Below are positions 1-8,478 of a stretch of 21,195 nucleotides of DNA, one piece after another. Within the stretch, counting starts at the first letter, position 1; every line of letters begins with the position of its first letter. The translations under genes were made by a program, and so were the position numbers. The DNA is taken from positions 1-21,195 of the forward strand of contig MNCI01005272.1 of assembly GCA_015680685.1 (NCBI GenBank), written 5' to 3'. Source of the stretch: Gnetum montanum. Its lineage: Eukaryota > Streptophyta > Gnetopsida > Gnetales > Gnetaceae. The notes under the pieces were generated by a model. It searched no databases. It was not told the DNA's origin and was given only the letters and a program-made list of their open reading frames with translations.

Positions 1-160
1 TAGAATCTAGAATATCTTTTGAAACTTTTGAATTTTTCAAATTATCAATCTTCTTGGTCATGAACCGAAAATAGTATCTAATTTCTTAAGCCTTTATAGC
101 AACAAAGAATTGTTGATGTGCTAAAATTATAAGGCTTATGAACCTAGAAGCTTAATTTTC

Positions 161-180
161 AGCCCTCCTTCTAGCGCTAA
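161..180 (-). other. Primer-binding-site-like block downstream of LTR A
   Basis: On the minus strand the block reads TTAGCGCTAGAAGGAGGGCT and sits 6 bases after the candidate LTR end at 187. The equivalent block beside LTR B at 4901-4920 differs at few positions, mostly transitions. Position and conservation fit a PBS, but I could not assign a tRNA. If real, the element's internal region runs off the left edge of the window. Confidence 0.35.
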
Positions 181-186
181 AAGAAC

Positions 187-1870
187 TGTTGGCGACCGTT
201 TGGGACGCGACTGCCAACGAGTGTCCTCGAATAGGATTTAGGTGCCTACTGGTCTCTGGCAACACCAAGGCCCAGATACCTCCAAATAAAATTAGTAGTT
301 AATATGAGTATGTGTGTGTGCTGTTTCAGCATGCGGTTGTGTGAAATGTAACGATTGCGTTGTGTGTAAACTACAAATGACTTACTTTAAAGAGATTCAG
401 CCAACTTTGCCAAGTACTGTGAGTTGTTGAAAGTTTCCTATTTTGTTTAACTACCTAGTCTACATGGTCCTTATAATACCTACTTGTAACAAATAAAATT
501 TTGCAAAAAAATTTGAGCACAACTCCGCAAATCTACTCCTAATTTTTGCCAAAGAAAGAGATAGTTCCACAAGAAAACTAGAAATAGAGCAAGATTCGAT
601 GGAAATAGATAGAAAAGAAAGGAAAGCAGATTTGTGTAGACCTCAAATATTTAAACAAGGTAAAATAACATGAGTAAACACTTCGCAATAAAGCTATCCC
701 AAATTCAATATCTACGAATTTTTCAAACTTCCAAGGCTCAAACAGGCAATTTCTTCAAGAAAATCCTACTATGCTACCAAAAATTGCTGCGTAAACTACC
801 ACGTACGAGACTTCATTTTGACTAGATAATGGATGTCAACGATTGCATTCAACAGAACCTTCTAAAGACTTTATAATTTCTAATTGAAATACCACAGAAA
901 TTCACTTTAAAGATAAAAAGAAGCTATTCTGGTCCCATCAAAATACCAAAGATTTTCTGAACCCTCTTGACTACTGAATTGTTCAATGGCGTGACTACAA
1001 GCAGAGGCTCTCTTACAACAATCCCAATAGCGGTTCCTATACGTTGCACAATAACAAAATTTACTACTAAAATGCTCTTAAGGCTTTTAAACACAAGCAC
1101 TTCTATGGAAAAATTTTAATAGAAGTTTCTATCGGGCAACAAGAACAATAAGAGCAATCTAAAAATCCCAAAATTAATTGCCAAGGATGATACTATCTAA
1201 ACCACTAGCTAAAAAATTTAAACAAAATAAAAAGTAAAATACATAACTCACAGGACCATGACAAAGAGGCTGAAATCTTTACTCTAGCAAGCCATCTTAC
1301 AAGCAACCTTCTTTACAAATCTTTCAAGATCCCAAGTGTGATGTGTAAGACCCCCCAAAAGTCTCTTCTCCAAAAGTTTTTCTCCCCCCTTTTCCTCCTT
1401 GATCCCTGAAGCCTTTTTATAGGGTTCAAAGGTAGTTAGGTAAGTTACATTTTCAAAAATATCTTACCTAATTTCTCTCCCAAGTAACTTGGCCAATCAA
1501 TTAGGAGATTACTTGACCAAAAAGCTAGGAGGTTACTTGCCCAACAAGTTAGGTAAGTTACAAAAAATATTGGATGGTTGTAACCATCAAAGAGATAAAA
1601 AAGTTGCAACTAACAAGTGTCCTTTGTAGTGGTTACAAACATCATGGGATTAAGGCTAGGAAGTTACAACCTTTTTTAAAAAAGTTACCACTATAGAAAA
1701 TAAAAGCTATGGTGGCCAAGTGTTTATCCAATAAAACTCCCTATAGCCTTTCCATATAGATTATTATTAAAACTTAAATTGTGACTTTATGCCCGTATTA
1801 ATATTTTTTATGTTATAACTTTGGGCATGGCATTGTCTAATAAAACCCTTTTTTAAAAAATAAAATCAGG
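187..1870 (-). repeat. Probable long LTR (LTR A), minus strand; upper boundary uncertain
   Basis: Read on the minus strand, this stretch has an LTR-like layout. A TATA box CTATAAAAAGGC lies at 1411-1426, with a repeat-bearing U3-like region above it that includes two copies of the 13-mer TTAGGTAAGTTAC (plus strand) at 1436-1448 and 1549-1561. About 1.2 kb below the TATA box is an end ...CCAACA at 187-192, followed after a 6-base gap by a block shared with LTR B. No coding frame was found inside. The upper end near 1870 is a guess from where gene-like sequence begins. Part or all could instead be another kind of repeat. Confidence 0.4.
1411..1426 (-). promoter_or_regulatory. TATA box of LTR A
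   Basis: Minus-strand AACCCTATAAAAAGGC is a strong plant TATA match. It lies between a repeat-bearing upstream region and a long leader, as in an LTR promoter. Confidence 0.4.
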
Positions 1871-1871
1871 G

Positions 1872-2189
1872 TCAATACAAGGATGACGATTTGATATTGT
1901 GCCGTGTGCTTCTTTTCCCTCTTTTACCTCCAGCAACCGTAGACATTCCCGAATCCTTCTCTGCTACAGTCTTGTAGGCATGCTTCCAGCCACCATGATT
2001 TCTTTTGATATTGGAACTGGCTAATTTTTCTTGCTTGATTTCCTCAAGCTGTTTCAGTCCTGCATTTTCTATACATGGTGTTATTTTCGGAGGCCCCCTT
2101 TCTTGACTGCCGCAACTGCGTGTCGTGTTGGTGCCGCTGCCACCCTCTTCATCGTCTAGGGCTTCGACGATCGCTATTGGCAATGGCAA
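1872..2189 (-). pseudogene. Unassigned gene-like open frame (105 codons) with plant-style leader
   Basis: This minus-strand frame starts MPLPIAIVEALDDEEG and continues as a hydrophilic, Lys-rich sequence. I do not recognise the product. The region is clearly richer in GC and CpG than its surroundings, unlike the decayed retrotransposons. Just upstream on the minus strand (2243-2250) is a telobox, TAGGGTTT in that direction, typical of plant 5' leaders. A different minus-strand frame near 1880-1960 contains a PPR-like phrase (VKEGKEAHG), so the open frame may be an accident inside a frameshifted PPR relic. It is best treated as a captured or stranded gene fragment of unknown identity. Confidence 0.3.
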
Positions 2190-2242
2190 GCTCGTGAGGA
2201 TTCGAGGTTGCTTTAGTTTTGAAAATAATCCCTATTTTTCAC

Positions 2243-2250
2243 AAACCCTA
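2243..2250. promoter_or_regulatory. Telobox AAACCCTA
   Basis: AAACCCTA on the plus strand (TAGGGTTT on the minus) lies within 60 bases upstream of the minus-strand ATG at 2189. Teloboxes are common in plant promoters and leaders. One short motif is weak evidence alone. Confidence 0.3.
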
Positions 2251-2607
2251 GCAGCGAAAATGAAAAGAAAATTTGACGTCAATGAAGCAGTTTTGGCATG
2301 GTGGCTGTGTTGAAGAATGTAGTCTAGCAGGGTCGTCTAGATTGCAAGATGTTGTAGCCCTGTTCGCCATCGCCTTCTGTTCTCTACTTGCGCGTAGTCC
2401 TCCCTTGTAGGTTCTAGCGTCGGCACAGGCGCTGGCGCTGGTGCTCTCGACATGTCAGCCTGCGCTAAAATTGGTGCACAAGTAGGTGCATAGGCTAACA
2501 GCAACAGCAACGGCCAGAATGACTCCAGCAGCGACGGTGGCAACAGGATGATCTTCAGCACTCTTCGGCAAGGGTTTCAAGGCACAATTTCAGGTTTTCT
2601 GGGTTCT

Positions 2608-2754
2608 GCTTATGTTGCCAACAACTGCGTGAGTGAGGGTTTTGGCATTTTTCCCTAGATGTAGCAAGCGTGGATGAACCCCAACGATTACACCATCGTA
2701 ACCATTCTCAACGACTGTGCCAAAACCAGGAGCCTGCAAAAGGACGTAGAACTA
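2608..2754 (+). pseudogene. PPR (pentatricopeptide repeat) protein fragment
   Basis: In the plus-strand frame of 2608 the translation includes NPNDYTIVTILNDCAKTRSL (about 2677-2736), preceded by a broken MQQA-type helix at 2659-2673. This follows the plant PPR consensus: a MQ-A-G--PN-YT helix, then a V-VL-ACAK-GSL turn. Stops at 2656 and 2662 (TAG) break the frame, and it ends within about 20 bases of the motif. A phrase with the same look (MSACAKIGA, near 2452) lies upstream in the same frame. PPR proteins are organellar RNA-binding proteins; only about one and a half repeats remain, so this is a stranded fragment with no function of its own. Confidence 0.45.
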
Positions 2755-2759
2755 AAATA

Positions 2760-3185
2760 TTTGTATTTTTGAAATATTTCCCAGAATGGTATTCCAACGC
2801 TTCCACTGAAAAACATTTTAGCACCGGCAGCGGATTTTTGCTAATATCTAGAATATTTCAAAAGCCAGTTTTTACCCCAACATCACACCCAATAACAATC
2901 CTATCATCTCATTCAAACTTTAATTTAGAACCACACCACAGAGTCCTAACAACCGGGCAATTGAACTTTGATATGTTATTAGGTGGATACATACCTTACC
3001 AGATGAGCCAACAACCTTTGAATACATAATGTTAGAAGCATGACTTGACTTTTGTAATTTATTGAAAATGAAGCAAGAGGCTTACCAAAATCGAACCCAT
3101 GAGTTTTAGTTTTCAAATCAAGAGTCTTACTATTCCATGGAATGGCCAAATGTGCCAACACATAGTTTACGAGGTTTGTACATAA
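2760..3185. other. No gene recognised
   Basis: This is AT-rich sequence following the PPR fragment. Short open frames occur on both strands but none resembles a known family, and they overlap each other. No repeat structure was noticed. Confidence 0.4.
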
Positions 3186-3269
3186 GGTTGTGGTGTCTAT
3201 TGTAAGGCTTGTGGCCTCAATATGGGTTACATGAAAAAAGGAAAAGGTTGTTATGGCTGTGGCTTTTAG
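3186..3269 (+). pseudogene. Cysteine-rich, zinc-finger-like fragment
   Basis: The plus-strand frame at 3186 encodes cysteines at codons starting 3189, 3201, 3210, 3249 and 3258, a C-x3-C-x2-C-x12-C-x2-C pattern rich in Gly, Tyr and Lys, then stops at 3267 (TAG). An in-frame stop lies just upstream (about 3183). The spacing resembles a treble-clef or zinc-ribbon fold, but I cannot name a family. At 27 codons it may be chance. Confidence 0.22.
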
Positions 3270-4450
3270 GCCAAATAGAGAATGATGTTTGTGCTAGCAC
3301 TTGAGACACAAATGGAACAAATGTAGTGTGTGACCGTTCTGTCATAGATGATCTCATGGTGGATCCCATGTGATTAGTTATCAAATTTGTAGTTGTGAAA
3401 CCCACCATTAATAGTTTTTTGTTTTGTGGCTATGTTGCAAATGGCATTGATATGTTATAATTTGTTGTTTATGGCATTGATTGAGTATGATATGTTACTA
3501 CAACTTGTGTGGAGTCTACCATAGTAGGTTGTGGAGGAGTAGAAGATAGTGGCACCATGCCCATGGATAAAACAAAAGCATTAAGGGAAGGTCTTGTGAC
3601 ATTGAGGGATGTTTGGTTAAATAGCCCTCCAAGGATGTTCTCAAGCTCAAATTCTACCCTAAATTCATCCTCTTCTTCTTATTGTTCCCCAAAGGTAGGC
3701 TAGACATCTTCCTCTACAATAATCAATTAGGCTAGGATGCTAGAATAAACATCATTTAGAGGAATTTCTTCATATGGGAAAGGGATGTACTCTTTTCAAC
3801 CCTATGTATGAGCTCAAATTCCCCCTTGGCTTTAGATTTAATTCAAGATATTAGCATAACTACCTATATTTTTGCACAAATGAAGTTATAGTGATCTCCA
3901 TTTATGGCTGCAAAATTAAGACTCTCCCCTCTGACTCAAAGATCATCTACACTCAATGACTATAGAATATTTGGGATCATACACCCTCATGACTTGTTGG
4001 TCTTTGCCAATGAAGGTGAAGGGCACTTTGATGGATTTTCAAAAAGACATGACTATAATGCTAAGAATTTCTTAAACAAAATAGGCTTTAAATGTTGAAA
4101 TAAGAGAAAATTCTAATGAATGGAATTCAAAAAATTCTAGAAGAAATGAAAATGATCAAAAATAATATACTTACTATAATTAGTAAGTGGAGGAGAAGGG
4201 GGTTTACCCCTTTACTAAAAATAGAATATTGGCAACATTGTCTTTACACCTCATCAAAGTTGGCTTTCAAAGTGCCTCTATGATGGGTATGGCATGGGGA
4301 AATAAGGAGATGGTTTTGGCAAGTTTTCAACTTTCACTAAGAACGATGGAAAAGTAGGCTTGGTTTGTATGGAAAGCAACATTAGTTTAATGTCAAAGAT
4401 TATGGCAACAAATATTAAATGTTTATCAAGACTTCCACACTAGCTTTATT
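3270..4450. other. No gene recognised (AT-rich intergenic or old repeat)
   Basis: Only short open frames without recognisable motifs occur here, on both strands. Composition matches the decayed repeats around it. It could be the decayed internal region of the element whose LTR is LTR B, but no gag or pol motif supports this. Confidence 0.35.
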
Positions 4451-4850
4451 CTAGGAATTCATAATAGATGTGAAATTTTAAGATCCAAACCACCTACAGT
4501 TCCCATGCTAAGGTTTTTTCTATAGGATAGGAAGTAAAGGCAACATTGGATTCCTTGGGAGTTTTGGCTAAAAATGGCTTTTGACTTGGAACAAAAGTAG
4601 ATTTAGTTATAAAATTGGTCTTAAATTTCACCAACATTGGCTTGCCAACTGCTTTCACGCCAGCTACAATAAAGGGCCTTAAAATTCAATGAAAGAAAGA
4701 GATATCAATGCTAGCTTTGGGCCTTAAAATTCATAAGTGCTATGAAAAACCAAAGTCCAACCACCTACAACTTCCATGCTACAATTTTGATTAAAAGGGA
4801 GGAAAGCCTAGTGTTCTCAAAGTTTTTGGCTCGAAGAAATGAAGGCAAAG
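4451..4850. repeat. Degenerate direct repeat, two units about 270 bp apart
   Basis: The phrase CCACCTACA(G/A)(T/C)TYCCATGCTA occurs at about 4490 and 4760. Both copies are preceded by related AATTCATAA...ATG(T/A)AAA text and followed by related GGA(T)AGGAA...AGG and AGT/TTTTTGGCT text. Units run roughly 4451-4590 and 4721-4850 and are diverged. The first is followed by unrelated spacer. Confidence 0.4.
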
Positions 4851-4900
4851 CTTGCAAATGATAATGAAAATAATAGATCTAGCTACAAAACTTAGGTAAA

Positions 4901-4920
4901 GGCCCTCCTTCTAGTGCCAA
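4901..4920 (-). other. Primer-binding-site-like block downstream of LTR B
   Basis: Minus strand TTGGCACTAGAAGGAGGGCC lies 7 bases after the candidate LTR end at 4928. It matches the block beside LTR A, with A-for-G differences typical of methylation decay. It starts with TGG, as a PBS should. The tRNA was not assigned. Confidence 0.4.
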
Positions 4921-5704
4921 GAAAAACTATTGCGATTGAAAACCTTGATTCTTGGAATAGGATGGAAACCAAGGATCCTCAATGGAAGCAATTCCTCAAC
5001 CCCTGAATCTCCAAAATCCTCATGATGAAAATGAGATTTGAGGCATCCTGGCTAATCAAACAGATCAACCAGGGACTTGGGAGATGCAAAATGTGGAAAT
5101 ATAAATAGATCCAAATAATGCACAAATAATAACTTTCTTTTAACACAAAACTCAAAACTTAAAAATTTATTGAGAGAATAATTAAGAATAAGTTAGAGAA
5201 ATGTGTACAAATGGTGCCTAGATGATCAAAAATGGGATTCACTTGAGCAAAATTTCAAAGCCCATTGAAGCTAAGATAATATGCTTCACAATCCAGGTGC
5301 TAAGCCACTCTTGATGTTATCAAATCTTCCTTTGCTACTGAAACCTTGGATCTACTAATTTGGTCATTGCTGGAAGTGAGAAAGGTGGAGTATTTGGATG
5401 CTAAGTTACTCCATGCTAGGTTTGGAGTCCCAGAACTATAGTGTTAACACCAAGATCCATAAAATTTGAAGGCCTTAATACTCCCATGCTAGGGTTCAAG
5501 AGATTGCAAGTATGGGAACTTGCAAGAGCTCTTAAGTGCTTGAAAATGGCCTAGGCATGGAGTTGTGTGTATGCAAATTGCTGCTTGTCCAAAAAAAAAT
5601 GTGTGGAACTAATTTCTCTCCCTTTTTCTTCAAAATGTTGAACCTTGTCCAAAATTGTTGAACGTTGTCTAAAAATCTAGAACCTATAAATGGTGTTGGA
5701 GTTT

Positions 5705-5719
5705 ATCTTTTATAGGGTC
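5705..5719 (-). promoter_or_regulatory. TATA box of LTR B
   Basis: Minus-strand GACCCTATAAAAGAT is a near-copy of the LTR A TATA context (CCCTATAAAA in both). It supports kinship of the two LTRs. Confidence 0.4.
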
Positions 5720-5979
5720 TTTGGGCCATGAATGGGGCTGTGAATTGGCTATGATTGGGCTACAAATTGGCTGTCAAATTCAGGTGAAAAGGGAACCCAA
5801 ATTTGGGGGGTTACAAAACATAGTAAGTGCTTCCCCCCATGGACATTCATTTACTAAAAATAGTAACCAGGGCACCCCTTTCACACTGGAGATGAATCTT
5901 CCACATTGAGCTCTCCACCATGCTTGTTGAAGTGGCCAGTCAACATTGAACTACACAACTTGATGAATTTTTCTTCTTA

Positions 5980-6210
5980 TGGCTTCCATGCTAGGGCTTT
6001 GAATTTTCCATGCTAGGGAAGGGGGGAGACTTTCTAGGTTGATGGAAAGTTTCCAAGCTAGGGGAAACTTTCCAAGCTTAAGGGAGACTTTCCAGGTTGG
6101 AGGGGTGGAGAGAGGAGGGGTTGGGGAAAGTTTTCCAAGCTAGGGAAACCTTCCAAGCTAGGGGAATAGTTTCTAAGCTAGGGGGAAACCTTCTAGGATA
6201 GGGGGAAAAA
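5980..6210. repeat. Degenerate minisatellite around CCAAGCTAGGGGAAAC
   Basis: Roughly 16-25 bp units related to TTTCCAAGCTAGGGGAAA recur from 5980 to 6210 (for example 6050-6068, 6130-6149, 6150-6166, 6170-6188). The array lies upstream of the minus-strand TATA box, the position of U3 enhancer repeats. The related 10-mer CCATGCTAGG also occurs at 5411, 5484, 5986 and 6008, with TCATGCTAGG at 6274. Confidence 0.55.
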
Positions 6211-6639
6211 GTTTTAAAATGTGCCTTTGATCTCCACATTAAAGGAGGGAAATTTTTGAAACCCCCCACACTTTCATGCTAGGGATAGGTGAGATCTACC
6301 CCCTGCATGTGTTTTTAGTGTAGAAAAATGTTTGTCTTTAATAAAACCCATCAATTTCCTTTTTGGCATTCCAAAAGGCATTTTTGACACCTACCCAAGC
6401 CCAAATATAGATACTATGTGACTTTTTTCACTTGGAAAATGAGTCTTTGACCACTTATGAGGCATTTTTAGCCCCAAAAGTATAAAAAGTATGTGCAATT
6501 GCCAATTGTGGGTTACAATTTTCATATTTACAATAAAATTTTGCCTTGGTTTCCATGAGGTGAAAGCTACATGATGAAGATTAATTATAACATGCAAAAT
6601 TTTGTGGTGTTTCAAGAGATATGGCTCAAATTTAGTATT

Positions 6640-6960
6640 CTAACTTGCCAAACAATAGCATTCCTAGCTAGGACAATATGAAGAATCTATTCATAGGTTA
6701 GTTTAACAATCAAATTAATCAATAATTGTACTTTGGATCATCTCAAAAAATAGGATAATCTAGTGTAAGTTTTATCTGTTTATTTCCAACACATTCCAAA
6801 AGTACTTTCTTGAAGTCTTTTCTAAATGAAATGTAATATTTAATAACAAATTTCTTAGCATTTTTAATAAAAGTTCTTTTCTAACTCTTGGTTAAATTTT
6901 CTATCAACTTGCTATAAGAAAGGAAATTAATAATATTGTTAAACCAGTTTTCTTTAGTGG
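6640..6960 (-). other. Decayed sequence below the host RNase H
   Basis: AT-rich sequence where a linker to integrase would be expected. A minus-strand phrase FRKDFKKVLLECVGNKQIKL occurs near 6820, but no zinc-binding HHCC or D,D,E integrase motif could be read. The integrase appears to be lost or replaced by LTR B. Confidence 0.3.
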
Positions 6961-7440
6961 AATTTAATATAGATTATTTCAGTATCTATAGTGATAAGCT
7001 TAGCCAAACTCATTTCTTTCACTATTTTACAAGACTCAAGTGAGAATTTGAATTGTTGAGTTTTTACAATCTAGGTTTTTCTTTTTAAGTCCATTTCATT
7101 TTGAGCTAAGAACTATCTCACATGTGGCTCTATTATCATGATATGTACCAATTCTTATTCTAAGTAGTACTTAAAATTAATGAGCACCATAATCACTACA
7201 TATATCTATTTTCCAATTATGTATAATTTCTTTCAGAACCTTTAAACTAATACCAAAAAAATTCAATTAGTTCATCTTCTCATTTATTCTTTTGAGTTAA
7301 TATAGTGTCATTTGAATCATTATAAGTAAAAGAATATATCCAGAAAGCTTCCTTTAGTTTAGGCTTACTAAGGTAAGGTGCTTCTTTAATTGCTTTCTTG
7401 ATTTTTCTTAGGGATTTAACAGATTTTGGAGTTTCTCTGA
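6960..7440 (-). pseudogene. Host Ty3/gypsy pol, RNase H part (3' piece, interrupted by Element 1)
   Basis: The minus strand from 7440 downward encodes the RT-RNase H connection and RNase H of a Ty3/gypsy pol. Recognisable phrases are LRKIKKAIKEAP (about 7410-7375), then FWIYSFTYNDSNDTILTQKN, then IEFFW...GSERNYT, and in another frame near 7010 MSLAKLITIDTEI, matching the usual GLAKLMA end of the domain. The position of the first catalytic Asp (the DAS of active enzymes) is Ser in WIYSF, as seen in the degenerate RNase H of Tat/Ogre-type elements. Several stops and frameshifts are present. It continues the RT at 13656 directly, the two having been split by Element 1. No integrase was recognised below about 6960. 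Confidence 0.6.
7436..7440 (+). repeat. Left target-site duplication of Element 1 (TCTGA)
   Basis: TCTGA precedes the left LTR and TTTGA follows the right LTR at 13656-13660. A 5-bp duplication with one C/T difference fits Ty3/gypsy integration followed by deamination. Removing Element 1 and one copy rejoins the host pol reading frame. Confidence 0.7.
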
Positions 7441-7464
7441 TGATGAATCATGGTTACTAGGCCA

Positions 7465-7545
7465 TCCTTGTATACTAGGTCTTGTATACCAAGCCCTACA
7501 TACTAGGCCTCGTATACTAGGCCCCATATACGCAACCCTATTGAC
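7465..7545 (+). repeat. U3 minisatellite of Element 1 left LTR
   Basis: About five tandem 14-15 bp units around GTATACTAGGCCTC lie just above the TATA box. The right LTR has about three units (12798-12845), which explains most of the 32-bp length difference between the LTRs. Confidence 0.75.
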
Positions 7546-7596
7546 GCATCCATCCATGCATTTATGCAGCCTCGTTAATGCAGTGTTTGTTTCTAG

Positions 7597-7606
7597 CTAT
7601 AAATAA
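7597..7606 (+). promoter_or_regulatory. TATA box of Element 1 left LTR
   Basis: CTATAAATAA, followed by AGTGCGCACCC. It is conserved in the right LTR (12907-12916) and in the Element 2 LTR (16781-16790, minus). Confidence 0.7.
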
Positions 7607-8346
7607 GTGCGCACCCACCACACTTAGGCATCTTTTTGGTAGTTGTAGCGAAGCTCTTGTAGTTTTTCTCCATAGGAGTTAAACTATTTTCCCAAGTTCA
7701 TGCCCATAGTGTAATGCTTGTAATTGTACGGAATCTTTATTCATGTGTGATGTACTTAGACTCACACACAATTGATAATAAAGATCGAGATTACTTCATC
7801 ATTGCAACATTCACTTAATTTTAATTGTTTAATTATTATTGTTATTTATTATTTTCTTAGTTAATATTTCTTTACCATCATTTACTATTCTTGTTGTTAA
7901 ATGCAGAATGAGGACAACTTAATCACAAACATTGAAGTTTAACTACTTGGTAACCCAGTAGCGTATCTAGGAGCACTCAAATAATATATGCTTGGTAAGC
8001 CTAGAAGTAGTACATGAGGTACAAGATGTGTATGGATGATTAAGGATGGATGCTCATCACACTTAGGCTATCTTAGATTCTCTTCTCCCACTCCCTCTTA
8101 GCTAAAACAAAGTTATTTTCCATTACCTCTAGGAGTAGCACTAGTTTAGGTCCACATCATACATCTAACTCTGGACTAAGCCATATGTGACAAAGAAAAT
8201 ACTAGTCCAAGTCGGAAGATAGTGATCTGTGATCTATGTATAACAATCTAAATACCACAACTAGCCTATCCCCAGAGTTCGACCGGATCATGGGTGAACG
8301 CTTGTATTCGTATGGTTGAGTGTAGGGGTACCTCACCACTCATCAT

Positions 8347-8367
8347 TGGTGCCATTGCCAACGATGG
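8347..8367 (+). other. Primer binding site, tRNA-Asp type, decayed
   Basis: One base after the LTR the sequence reads TGGTGCCATTGCCAACGATG. The plant tRNA-Asp PBS, known from many plant Ty3 elements, begins TGGCGCCGTTGCC. The two differences in the first 13 bases are C-to-T and G-to-A at CpG sites. Confidence 0.75.
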
Positions 8368-8478
8368 TGCTAGTTATCTAAATTAGTTATATCATACAAT
8401 ATTTCTATAACAAATTATTCATGATATATCTTTTAGCAAAGAAATTAATTTCAACTAAGTCACACACGATTCACAACA

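Larger units (their letters stand above)
4928..6650 (-). repeat. Probable long LTR (LTR B), minus strand; upper boundary uncertain
   Basis: Read on the minus strand: a tandem-repeat region (6210 to 5980), a TATA box CCTATAAAAG at 5705-5719, a leader with a perfect-period 20-bp tandem duplication (5636-5655 and 5656-5675), then an end ...CGCAATA at 4928 next to a PBS-like block. The last 60 bases resemble those of LTR A (shared ATCCTATTC, then CGC-AAYA). The open frames at 6078-6269 and 6391-6615 are not recognised proteins. The start near 6650 is approximate, lying where host pol sequence fades out. No internal coding region that clearly belongs to it was found below 4900. Confidence 0.4.
7441..8345 (+). 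repeat. Element 1 left (5') LTR
   Basis: Starts TGATGAATCATGG and ends CACTCATCA, imperfect inverted ends with TG...CA. U3 carries about five 14-15 bp units of the type RTATACTAGGCCYC (7465-7545), then a TATA box at 7597. A polyadenylation-like AATAAAGAT lies near 7778. It aligns along its length with 12783-13655, apart from two extra repeat units. Confidence 0.92.

Noticed and set aside
189-215. Plus-strand TTGGCGACCG as a PBS
   Set aside because: It resembles a Tat PBS start, but TATA boxes, U3 repeats and the LTR B comparison all favour the minus-strand reading with this as the LTR end.
2337-2561. Minus-strand frame with a Leu-rich start resembling a signal peptide
   Set aside because: The Leu run comes from AGC/AGCAAC repeats on the other strand, and no mature-domain similarity was seen.
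6391-6615. 74-codon minus-strand frame as a gene
   Set aside because: No motif and low-complexity AT-rich coding; it lies within the putative LTR B.
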